64,000 nucleotides of DNA. It comes from Prorocentrum cordatum. Its lineage: Eukaryota; Sar; Dinophyceae; Prorocentrales; Prorocentraceae. Made by a program: the position numbers and the translations under genes. The stretch covers positions 7,501 to 71,500 of the forward strand of contig CAUYUJ010000859.1 in NCBI GenBank assembly GCA_963575745.1. The letters are read 5' to 3'. Each line of letters begins with the position of its first letter. Within the stretch, counting starts at the first letter, position 1. The notes under the pieces were generated by a model. The model had not been told where the DNA came from and did not search any database. It saw only the letters and a program-made list of their open reading frames with translations. Below, piece by piece: positions 21,441-30,076 of the stretch.

Positions 21441-23930
21441 GGTGATGATGATGACGATGATGATGACGACGATGACGATGACGATGACGATGATGGTGAT
21501 GATGATGATGATGCTGATGATGATGATGACGAGGATGACGATCATGATGATCATGATGACGGTGCTGATGATGGTGGTGATTATGGCGATGGCGACAATG
21601 AGGGAGAAGGGAGGCAGGAGGGAGAGGAGGGAGGAGGGAGCAGGAGGAGGAGGGAGGAGGAAGGTGATGCCACCACCGCCCCCCCCCCCCGCAAGCAAGG
21701 CTGAAAGTGACATCGACGACGAGAAGCTGCACCAGTACTTCGAGAGTGCCCGCGAGGCCGCCACCCTTCTCTTGGTCAGGGCGCCCCTGATGAGGGGGAG
21801 GAGGAGGGGGAGGAGGAGGCGGATCCCCAGACATGGCGATGTCCTGATTTTCTTAAGAAAATCAGGACATCCCCAGAACGCTGTCCCCAGAAATCCCGAC
21901 GCTTTCCCCAGGACTGGTTTGTCATCTTGAATCGGCGAGGGGGGCGTTTCGTGCCCGCGCCCTTTTGTCTCCACTTTTGGGCGCTTTCCCCCAGAGGCCG
22001 AAAATAGCAAAAACAACTCCGTCCTGTTTTTTTTGCGTCGCATGTCTGGAAATCCGATCTTTCGAATCTGGACTTCTGCGAGCCTGCGTCGGACGATCGA
22101 GGAGGGGAGGACGAGGATCGGGAGGACGGGACCTAGGGGGAGGGGAGGACGGGAGGGGAGTACGAGGGGAGAGGGCAGCCCTCCTCCCTCATCCTAGGCT
22201 CCCCTCCCTCCATCCCTCCTCCCTCCTCCTCCCTCCTCCCTCCTCTTCACTCCTGATCCCTCCTTCCTCCATCCTCCCTCCCCCCCCTCCTCCCTCCTGC
22301 TCCCTCCTCCCTCCACCTCCCTCCTTCCTCCCTCCTCCCTCCCTCCTTCCTCCCTCCTCGCTCCTCACCTCCTCCTCCGTCCTGCCGCTCTCGAGCGAGG
22401 CCGAAATTGCGCCCATCGCCGACATCGACGGCGACATTGACGTCCTCGACAGCCCCGATGACAAACACACGGAGATCGTCGAGTTGATGTCGGGCTCGAG
22501 TGGCAGCGCTGCCGCAAGTGCGACGGAGGTGGCAGCCAGCGCTGCTGCCAGCGCTGGCGGCGGACGCCGACGCTGCCAGGTGACGGCGGCGCGTGATTTG
22601 GCCACGCTGAAGAAGGTGAAGATTCCAGGCTTTCGGAGCATGCTAGGAGTGCAGCGCAAGATCAAGCGCAAGGCGGCGAGCCCGCCCAAGTCGCAGAAGA
22701 AGCGCAAGAACACGGAGCAGTCAGGAGAGGCTGGCGGCATGATCTCCCTGCCGTCGTGGGAGGCGCCTGACCCCGCGGCCTTGAACGCCAGCGTGGTGGC
22801 CAAGGCCAAGGCCAAGGCGAAGGCCGCCAAGGGCGCGAAGAAGGCTGCGCTGGCGGCCAAGGAGGCCGCCAAGGAGGCCGCCAAGGAGGCCGCCAAGGAG
22901 GCCAAGGGCGGCGCCGCGAGGAAGAGGCCGGCAGCGGCTGAGGAGGCAGCCAAGGAGGCCGCCAAGGAGGCCAAGGGAGGCGCTGCGAGGAAGAGGCCAG
23001 CAGCGGCTGAGGAGACGGCGCCTGAGGAGCTCGAGGAGCAGGCTGAGGGTCAGGAGGAGGCCGAGGAGGTAGAGGAGCTCGAGGAGCAGGCTGAGGGTCA
23101 GGAGGACGAGGATCCAGCAGAGGAGCTCGAGGAGCAGGCTGAGGGTCCTGCTGCAGAGGAGCTCGAGGAGGAGCAGGCTGCAGATGAGGGCCCTGCTGCA
23201 GAGGAGCTCGAGGAGGAGCAGGCTGAGGGTCCTGCTGCAGAGGAGCTCGAGGAGGAGCAGGCTGAGGGTCCTGCGGCCAAGGAGCTCCAGGAGGAGCAGG
23301 CTGAGGGTCCTGCTGCGCCCGAGCCACCGCTGTCGCCCCCCTTGGTCATCATGATCTCTGAGATCCCTGATGCTGGTGACGACTGGACGTACAAGCTCGA
23401 CGACGGCACCGAGATCACGCTGAGGCTGAGGCAAAGGTATGGCGAGGGCTACATCTCCATCACCCACTCGGTGAACGGCGGGGGCTTCAAGCAGTTCACG
23501 CAGGTGAGCTACGGCCAGTGCGCCTCCTTCAAGGAGATCCTGGAGTGCGAGTCGGACGCCGATGCAGGCCAGAAGATCATCAAGAAGGTCGTCGACAGCC
23601 TCATCTACCTCAAGATTGCCGACAAGAATGGCGCCTACAAGGTCAGGGACGGCATCCTCGAGTACTACAAGGACACGCATCATCGTCGCCATCATCATCA
23701 TCATCATCATCACCATCACCATCACCATCACCATCACCACCATCACCATCATCACCATCATCACCATCATCACCATCATCATCATCATCATCATCACCAA
23801 CACCTCATGATCACCTCATCACCTCTCATCCTCCGCCTCACTCCTCCTTCCTCCTCGGTCGGAGTCCCCCCCCAGTCGCCGTCTCCGTGAGGAGCTGCTG
23901 GCCCAGCCGCGCGGCGACGACGGAGCCTGA
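18627..23930 (+). CDS. Spliced gene, unknown nuclear-type protein (about 10 exons)
   Basis: Exon-like segments with ordinary codon use and splice-like ends are 18627-18770 (ATG start, GTGGGT donor), 18904 to about 18953, 19380 to about 19508, 19763 to about 19862, 20500-20604, about 21039-21125, 21220-21306, 21700-21774, 22400-23671 and 23892-23930 (TGA at 23928). Most acceptors read AG|G. Several exons are whole codons in phase 0: 144, 105, 87, 75 and 1,272 nt. Sample wording: DGDIIGAVLKETIPPDAG, KQLHREHRSMYGRKM, EISAADLMGIIRSQTDAG. Introns are filled by (GAT)n and GGA tracts, and one holds a TIR element (21827-22049). The junction before 21039 does not keep phase with my donor choice, and the last intron may use a GA donor, so exact borders are provisional. 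The function is not recognised. Confidence 0.5.
18797..19230. repeat. (GAT)n-rich intronic microsatellite
   Basis: ATG/GAT triplets at 18797-18860 and again at 18950-19210 with GAC interruptions. They flank the small exon at 18904. Confidence 0.85.
19320..19362. repeat. (CAT)n microsatellite
   Basis: CATCAT run directly upstream of the exon starting at 19380, the opposite sense to the (GAT)n runs around it. Confidence 0.85.
19863..20325. repeat. (GAT)n/(GAC)n then (CAT)n microsatellite
   Basis: ATG/GAT/GAC triplets from 19863 to about 20190. The sense flips to CAT at about 20205-20280. The flip makes this stretch able to fold back on itself. Confidence 0.85.
20630..20850. repeat. GGGAGGGAGGA purine tract (intronic)
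   Basis: Tandem GGGAGGAGGGAGG wording between the exons at 20500 and 21039, interrupted by a short mixed segment at about 20750-20800. Confidence 0.85.
21395..21605. repeat. (GAT)n/(ATG)n intronic microsatellite
   Basis: Triplet repeat between the exons at 21220 and 21700. Confidence 0.9.
21827..22049. mobile_element. TIR element, copy 1 (223 bp)
   Basis: Starts CCAGACATGGCGATGTCCTG and ends GCGTCGCATGTCTGG, whose reverse complement begins CCAGACATGCGACG. Next to the left end is a perfect 28-nt palindrome, 21841-21868 (GTCCTGATTTTCTT and its complement). The inside has the phrases CCCCAGAAATCCCGACGCTT and AGAGGCCGAAAATAGC, shared with the copies at 31.2 and 31.7 kb. About 60 bp to the right of the terminus is also shared, so the mobile or duplicated unit may be longer than the TIR pair. 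It lies in an intron of the 18.6-kb gene. Confidence 0.65.
22185..22375. repeat. CCCTCCTCC pyrimidine tract (intronic)
   Basis: Nearly pure C/T with TCCCTCC units. It forms a long polypyrimidine run ahead of the acceptor at 22399. Confidence 0.85.
22400..23671 (+). CDS. Large exon: Lys/Ala-rich, acidic-repeat and C-terminal domains
   Basis: 424 codons without a stop. It opens with AEIAPIADIDGDIDVLDS, then a Ser/Ala-rich linker and a basic KIKRKAASPPKSQKKRK stretch like a nuclear localisation signal. Codons about 130-205 are AKAKAKAAKGAKKAA and repeated AKEA units, as in histone H1-like tails. Codons about 210-310 are acidic repeats (EELEEQAEGP, period about 13-16 residues) that also show as 39-48 bp DNA repeats at 23035-23320. 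The last 110 codons are non-repetitive and probably folded: VIMISEIPDAGDDWTYKLDD, then YGEGYISITHSVNGGGFKQF and YLKIADKNGAYKVRDGILE. I do not recognise that domain. A chromatin or nucleolar protein is a guess from the basic/acidic tails. Confidence 0.65.
23684..23808. repeat. (CAT)n/(CAC)n intronic microsatellite
   Basis: Begins a few bases after the end of the large exon and would encode poly-His if translated. I treat it as intron because a short terminal exon with a stop follows at 23892. Confidence 0.85.
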
Positions 23931-24022
23931 GATATATCTGGACGAGGCGCCGCGTGGGCGATCGAGAGTCGTCGACCTCCCCCTCCTTCTCTGGAGGGGG
24001 AGGGGAAGGCTTTTTAGCTTCG

Positions 24023-24123
24023 GGCCCAACTCCAAAGGCGATTGCGAAGCCAAGGGCCTGGAAATGGGGCGGGCGCATCCCATTTCCAGGGTGGGCCTCG
24101 CGATCGCCTTTAGGAGCTGGGCC
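24023..24123. repeat. Long imperfect inverted repeat (about 45-bp arms)
   Basis: Left arm 24023-24068, right arm 24079-24123, loop about 10 nt. The arm begins GGCCCAACTCC.AAAGGCGAT and ends CCTGGAAATGGG. Only a handful of mismatches or bulges are present. It lies just downstream of the stop of the 18.6-kb gene, so it could act on the transcript end or be a MITE. Confidence 0.7.
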
Positions 24124-24130
24124 TGAAATC

Positions 24131-24589
24131 AGCAGGCATGTAGCTCCAGAGGAGCTTATCTGCGCCATGGTCCTCGGCTTCGACATCCTGTCGATCTGAG
24201 TTGCTGCAGCGCTGGCTGTTCTGGACAACAGGCAGGGGGGAGATGTCAGATCCAGAACTTGTCGGATACCAGTCGAGGGCCGAGAGCCCCCCCCTTCCTC
24301 CCGCCTCGAAGTGCTCGGGGACTCCCATCAGTCTTGTCGAGCCTCGAGGTGCTTGGTGACCCCCTTCCTCCCGCCCCAGCTGTCCCTCGGTCAGGGGTGA
24401 GCGTTCGGGCCCCTCGGGTCGAGGACCCAGGGAAGCGACTTTGGAGGGCAGAGAGATGGGGGATGGAGGATCGAGGGGAGGAGGGAGGGCAGAGGGATGG
24501 AGGATGAGGGCAGAGGGAGGGCAGAGGGAGGAGGGCAGAGGGAGGGCAGAGGGAGGACACAAGGAGGGCAGAGGGATGGAGGAGAGGCG
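24131..24589. other. Intergenic with purine-rich (GAGGGCAGAGG)n
   Basis: A short duplication of CCCCCTTCCTCCCGCC lies at about 24288 and 24361. Tandem GGGCAGAGGGAGG covers about 24480-24580. No gene was recognised. Confidence 0.6.
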
Positions 24590-24770
24590 CTGGAAGGCTC
24601 CAGAGCTCGACGAGCGAGGCGCTCGAGCGAGGCGCTCGAGCGAGAGGCTCGAGCGAGTGGCTCGAGCGAGGCGCTCGAGCGAGGCGCTCGAGCGAGAGGC
24701 TCGAGCGAGGGGCTCGCGAGCGAGGCGCTCGAGCGAGGGCTCGAGCACTCGAGCGCACGAGCTCGAGATT
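24590..24770. repeat. GAGCGAGGCGCTC palindromic tandem repeat
   Basis: Around 12-13 copies of CGAGCGAGGCGCTCGAGCGAG-like units with AGGCTCGAGCG variants. Each unit is itself nearly palindromic because of CTCGAG. Confidence 0.85.
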
Positions 24771-24938
24771 TGAAGTCGGGTGCAGATCACGTGCCCTAGG
24801 TTGAAGTGCCCGTGCTCGACATGCACTGTATCGTTTGGCATGCGATGGCAGGGAAATCAGAGAGTCGAGATCCGTCACGTTATGGTGTTCGTTCCTTTGC
24901 ACGAGATTGTCAACGCATATGGTTGAGTTGCCGTTGCA
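24771..24938. other. Intergenic, nothing recognised
   Basis: Short unique stretch leading into the 118-bp array. Confidence 0.4.
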
Positions 24939-25410
24939 TGTTGAATGCCCGAGTCCTCCTCGATATGTTTCGGGCTCTTGATTTGCTCGCACCGTGGAAT
25001 TCCAATGATGTCTCAGGGGTCGAGTTTTCTACGGGGCAATTGTTCGGCAAAACTTGTGTTGGACGCCCGAGGCCTCCTCGATACGCTTCGGGTTCTGGAT
25101 TTGCTCACACCTTGGAATTCCCAAGATGTCTGCGGGGTCGAGGTTTCTACGGCGTACGTGTCGGGCAAAGCTTGTGTTGAACGCACGAGTCATCCTTGAT
25201 AAGTTTTGGGTTATTGATTTGCTCGCGCCTTGGGATTTCCACGATGTCTCAGATGTCGAGGTTTCTACAGCGCACGTGTTCGGCAAATCGTGTGTTGAAT
25301 GCCCGAGTCCTCCTAGATGTATCGGGTTGCTGATTTGCGCACACCTTGGAATTCCCGTGATGTTTCAGGGCTCGAGGTTTCTACGCGCGGCAGTGTTCGG
25401 CAAAGCTTGC
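24939..25410. repeat. Four copies of a 118-bp tandem repeat
   Basis: TGTTG(A/G)A(T/C)GC starts copies at 24939, 25057, 25175 and 25293, an exact 118-bp spacing, even though copies differ at many positions. Each contains TTGATTTGCTC, CTTGGAATTCC, a GATGTCT word and GTTTCTAC. Indels are almost absent until the fourth copy. Confidence 0.9.
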
Positions 25411-26045
25411 AGCAGGCGAAACGGGCAACCAATGTCGTTCATCCGCGGAACGGCGGAACCCAAAGGGTCGATCGCCACCGCGGGGGCCTTAGCGGAGCTA
25501 AGGGGGGGCAGTAAAGATCATATAACGTTTCATGCGTGAAACTTTGCATCAGCTGGCGCGACCAGCTGGTAGAAAGTTTCATGCATGAAGCGAATTCTTG
25601 TCAGAGTCTTGGGGCATACTGGGGGGAAGAGGGGGGCGCGCCCTCCCGTGCACGCCGCCGCCCTCCCCGCGCCCCTCCCAGGAGGAGAACGAGCAAGGAG
25701 GAGGAGGAGGAGGAGGGGGAGGAGGAGGAGGAGGAGGAGGAGGAGGAGGCGGGCGGGCCCAGGAACCCCATCCCTGCCCGCCCGCCCATGTGCCAGGCAG
25801 GGAGGGGGATGAGAGAACGCTCCGCCGCCCAGGTGCACCTGGGCGTCGGCTACTTGGCGGCGCACTGCCTCCTGGACACAAGCTGGCGGCTTTTTTTTGT
25901 TACTACTGCGCTACAAGCAAGCGGCCCTTACGGGTTCAAGGGGCGGCAGCGGGGCTCGCGCAAGGGCAGGCGCACTGCGGTCGACGCTCGATCTGCCCCG
26001 TTCTCGGGGCGGGGTCGAGCGTCGACCTCCGTGCGCGCGCCCTTG
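25411..26045. other. Intergenic: GGA tract and hairpin
   Basis: A near-palindromic pair around 25532-25590 (GTTTCATGCGTGAAAC... and GTTTCATGCATGAAGC), a (GGA)n tract at 25695-25750, and an inverted repeat at 25979-26027 (arms GGTCGACGCTCGA and complement). No gene was recognised. Confidence 0.55.
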
Positions 26046-26236
26046 AGTGTGCGCTAAGGTGGCCATGCCTGCCTTAGCGCACACTGCGCGTGGCCCGCGG
26101 GGCGAGGGCGCTCGTCGGTCGATCTCTGCCCCCCGCTGCCCGTGGCGGGGGGGGGGGGCAGACCGTCGGCCTGCGGGCGGCCCTCAGTGTGCGGCGCAGC
26201 GCCATATAGACGTATATGGCGCTGTGCCGCACACTG
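26046..26236. repeat. Two hairpins sharing the AGTGTGCG terminus
   Basis: First: 26046-26085, perfect 14-bp arms AGTGTGCGCTAAGG. Second: 26185-26236, 24-bp arms starting CAGTGTGCGGC and ending CCATATA, one mismatch, loop GACG. Both begin with the same word and end with its complement, but the inner stems are unrelated. Confidence 0.75.
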
Positions 26237-26289
26237 CAGGAGGCCGTGCGCGCGGAGCACGAGTTCCGCGCGCGGACTTGTTCCCCGCG

Positions 26290-26460
26290 CTGGTGGGAGG
26301 GGGGAGGGGGGCGGGGCAGGGGTGGGGGTGGGGGGTGGGGGGGGCGGGGCGGTGGGGGGGGGGGGGGGGCGGACGCGCACGCCCGCGGAGCCGCGCGCGC
26401 CCCCCCCCCTCCCCCCCCCCCTCCCCAACCCCGCCCGCCCCGCCCCGCCCCGCACGTCCT
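26290..26460. repeat. G-run then C-run block
   Basis: GGGGTGGG-rich sequence to about 26370 followed by CCCCTCCCC-rich sequence to 26455, so the two halves can pair imperfectly. Confidence 0.75.
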
Positions 26461-26475
26461 CGGGGGCGCTGTGGT

Positions 26476-27195
26476 GTTCGTTGTTAATGTTCTTAATGTT
26501 CGCTAATGTTTCTTTAATGTTCGATCATGTTTGTTTAATGTTTTTAATGTTTTTTTAATGTTCGCTGATGTTCGTAATGTTCGTAATGTTCGTAACGTTC
26601 GTTGATGTTCTTTTAATGTTCGGTAATGTTTGTTTAATGTTTTTAATGTTTTTTTTTAATGTTCGGTAATGTTCGTTAATGTTCGTAATGTTCGCTAATG
26701 TTCGTAACGTTCGTTGATGTTCTTTTAATGTTCGGTAATGTTTGTTTAATGTTTTTAATGTTTTTTTAATGTTCGGTAATGTTCGATAACGTTCGTAATG
26801 TTCGTTAATGTTCGTTTAATGTTCGTTAATGTTCGTTCAATGTTTTTAATGTTTTTTTTAATGTTCGCTGATGTTCGTAATGTTCGTAATGTTCGTTAAT
26901 GTTGTTTTAATGTTCGGTAATGTTTTTTAAATGTTTTTAATGTTTTTTAATGTTCGTAATGTTCGTAATGTTCGTAATGTTCGTTAATGTTCGTTTAATG
27001 TTCGGTAATGTTTTTTAAATGTTTTTAATGTTTTTTTCAATGTTCGCTGATGTTCGTAATGTTCGTGACGTTCGTTAATGTTCTTTTAATGTTCGGTAAT
27101 GTTTTTAATGTTTTTAATGTTTTTTAATGTTTGATGTTTTTTTTATTGTTTTTTATGTTTTTTTAATGTTCGTGACGTTTTTTTTTAATGTTTTT
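26476..27195. repeat. AATGTTCG(T)n A/T-rich satellite, about 720 bp
   Basis: Imperfect units AATGTTCGT, AATGTTCGGT, AATGTTTTT and TTAATGTT recur about 80 times. A higher-order segment of roughly 190-220 bp (TTCGTTGATGTTCTTTTAATGTTCGGTAATGTTTG...) recurs two or three times. This is the only long A/T-rich repeat in the window. Confidence 0.9.
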
Positions 27196-27774
27196 TCCTG
27201 CGTCCCACGTGCCCGCGCGCCCTAAGTCCCCCCCCCCCCTCTTCGCTACGCCCCGCGTGCCCGCGCGCCCTAAGTGACCCCCCTCCCCTCCCCCTCACCC
27301 CATTCCCCCTTTCCCCCCCCTCTCTCCTCCGCTCGACCCCCTGCCCCACCACTGCTCGCGCCGCGGCGCGGGCGGCGACCGCGCCGCTGGGCCCGCGGCG
27401 CTTGCAGCAGGCGAAACGCACGTTCTGGCAGACTTGGACATTGCAGCCTGAAATTAAGGGGCGGGGTAATAGGGGCGACAGGGGTGGGCGCGGGACATCC
27501 AGTGGGAGCAAGGGGGGAGGCGGGGGAAGGGGGGGGAGGCGGCGGCGACGTGAAATGTATACCATTGTAAGCGGTTCTGGGGCCCCCGACCCCCCCCCCC
27601 CCATCCTTCGCTCCGGCAACGCCCCCAAGGTACCCCCCCCTCGGTAGACAGACTTGGACATTGCCAGCTACACGAGCCTACCCGCTAGCGATCGACCACG
27701 CCCGCCGAACCGAGGAAATTTACATCGGCCCCTGGGGGGCAATATTAATTAGCACCGCCTGCCAAGCCCAGGCG
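27196..27774. other. Intergenic, C-rich; short duplications
   Basis: GTGCCCGCGCGCCCTAAGT occurs twice near 27209 and 27258, and CAGACTTGGACATTGC twice near 27430 and 27650. GCAGCAGGCGAAACG here (27402) also occurs at 25412. No gene was recognised before the ATG at 27775. Confidence 0.55.
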
Positions 27775-28441
27775 ATGGCCAAAACGGACAACAAGCAGAC
27801 CAGGGCTGGGGGCAAAGCGAAGGCAAAAGCTTCCGCGGAGGATCAGAAAGCAAAGGCGCGTGAGCGCCGCTTGAAGTCACAGGAACACGAGAATGCAATG
27901 CAGCGCCTCCGGACTTTTGCTTGAAAACGGATCCCTGGCGATTCGTGCGAGCCCGTCGGGCTCGCACGATCTTGCGCCCAGTGCACCCTGCCCGTCCCCA
28001 AGGACCCGCCTCAAGCGCGAGCCCATCCAGGTGCGCTCAGAGTTTGACAAGCAGGGCAACGCTGGCAAAAAAGCGTGGCTCAAGAAATGGCAACAGACAG
28101 GCGACCCCCTTGACCACCCGAAAAATGAGGAGGAAGGACGGAGGCTCGGGAGGAAGGGCAGGGAAAGGGAGGGGAACGGGGAGAGGACGGAGAGCACGGG
28201 CCATCATCTCATAGGCGACTTCCAGTGGTGCGAATACTACAAGCGTGAGATCCAGCGGGCCACGCAGACGCAGGGCGTGAGGGGAGAGTGGTGGGACGAA
28301 GACCAGATATTGGCCTCCTTCCACTGGACAGAGGAGAACCAGCACACTCCCCTTGGTCAAAGGAGCGTGCTTTCTATACCCCAATCTCCCACCTCCCCAA
28401 CACACACACACACACACACACACACGCACGCACGCACGCAC

Positions 28442-28491
<50 letters not shown>

Positions 28492-30044
28492 ACGCACACT
28501 GACACAGTCACGTACATACATATATACATGCACAACTACACACATGCACGTACCCTACACACTACAGATATACCCCGACCTCCTCCAGCATCGATTTGTT
28601 CGATCCTGGATGGTGGGCCAGGCTCGAAAAAATCAGTGCTGGAGGATGTCAGGGTATCTTTCCTGTCCCTCCTCTGTCATCCCGCAGGGCGTGGATGAAG
28701 AAGGAGAATGTGATCCGCACGTGCCTCCAGTTTAAGGGTTGGACGTCGGTCGACTCGCAGACGGGTGAAACGCTGTACAAGCGCCTCCAGAAATACGACG
28801 ATTACAATAAGGCCACGCCTGCATCTGTCTTCGGTGTTTTGTTAAGCGGAGAACTTCGAATGAGATCTCCACCCTAGAGTGGAGATCACCTCCATCGAAG
28901 TTCCCCCTCACCCTCTCCCCCTCCTTCGCCTGCGCTTGGCAGGCGAAGGTGCAAGAACTGGAGACGAAGTTCTCGGGTCACGCCATCGATATTGCGGAGG
29001 CTCGGTCGGCGAAGGGCATCCCTGCCAGCTCGAATCGTAAGGATAAGGAGCCGACCAGGGGAAATCGATGCCATCGGACTCCACCCCCAGCCTCGAGCAT
29101 CCACTTCATGGAACGCTATCCTGCCAGGAGTCGGCTCCGATGTCGATCGGACTTTCTGGTAGGACCGCGCTCCATGGGAGGCTCGAGGGCTGGGGAGGGG
29201 GGGGGGCGACGGTATCGCATCCCCTGGTGTCTGCCAGGGCCCCCCGAGTGATCTGTCGAGCGAGTACTCTTACAGCGAGTCCGAGTGTGATGATGATGAC
29301 ACATCGGCGGAGAAGATGATGAAGATCGATCGTGGCACCGCTGCTGGCTCGTCTGCTGGCTCGGCGGTCGGCCCGAATCTGAACAAGACGCTCGGTGATA
29401 TCTGCAGCCTCGAGGCTGTCTTCAAAAAGCTCCAGGAGCTTCAGCGCTGGGGGTTCGGCGCACTCGAAACGTCGTTTCCTTCCGCTGCGATCGGGATCCC
29501 CCTTCCTCCTCACCCTTCTCCCCCTCTTCCCCCGTCTCCCTCCACCTCCTTCTCGGGGGGGCGATCAGGCGGAGGAGGAAAAGGAGGGAGGAGTAGGGAA
29601 AGGTGGTGGAGAAGGAGGGACGAGGAGGAGGATCGAGGACCGTACCTCACATGATTCTTCTCCTGCGCTGGCCATCGCAGGAGAAGAATGACGCCTGGTA
29701 CCAGCCCTTCGCGGGCAAGGTGAACGAGAAGCTCGACGCCCTGGACGAGCTCAGGGTCGATGTGATCGCTCGCATCGACGGGTCAGCCCCAGCCGAGCCG
29801 TGAGGTGCCCATATAAGTCCTGCGGAACCTTGAGGTGCCATGCAAGCCGAGCCTTGAGGTGCCCATATAGATCTTGCGGAGCCGTGAGGTGCCAGTGCCA
29901 TCTCAGTGCACTGGCACCTCAAGGCCCCGCAGGATTTATATGGTCACCTCAAGGCTCGGCTTGCACTGAGATGGTCACCATCATAATCACCATCACCATC
30001 ACCATCACCATCATCACCATCATCATCACCATCGCCATCGTCGT

Positions 30045-30076
<32 letters not shown>

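Noticed and set aside
28403-28560. Z-DNA or promoter function of the (CA)n tract
   Set aside because: It sits in an intron and nothing in the sequence indicates a regulatory role.
28268-28695. Intron bounded by the 11-bp direct repeat CGCAGGGCGTG (28268 and 28684)
   Set aside because: Removing it puts the downstream exon out of frame and discards the coding-like [12 protein letters not shown] segment, so the repeat is more likely incidental.
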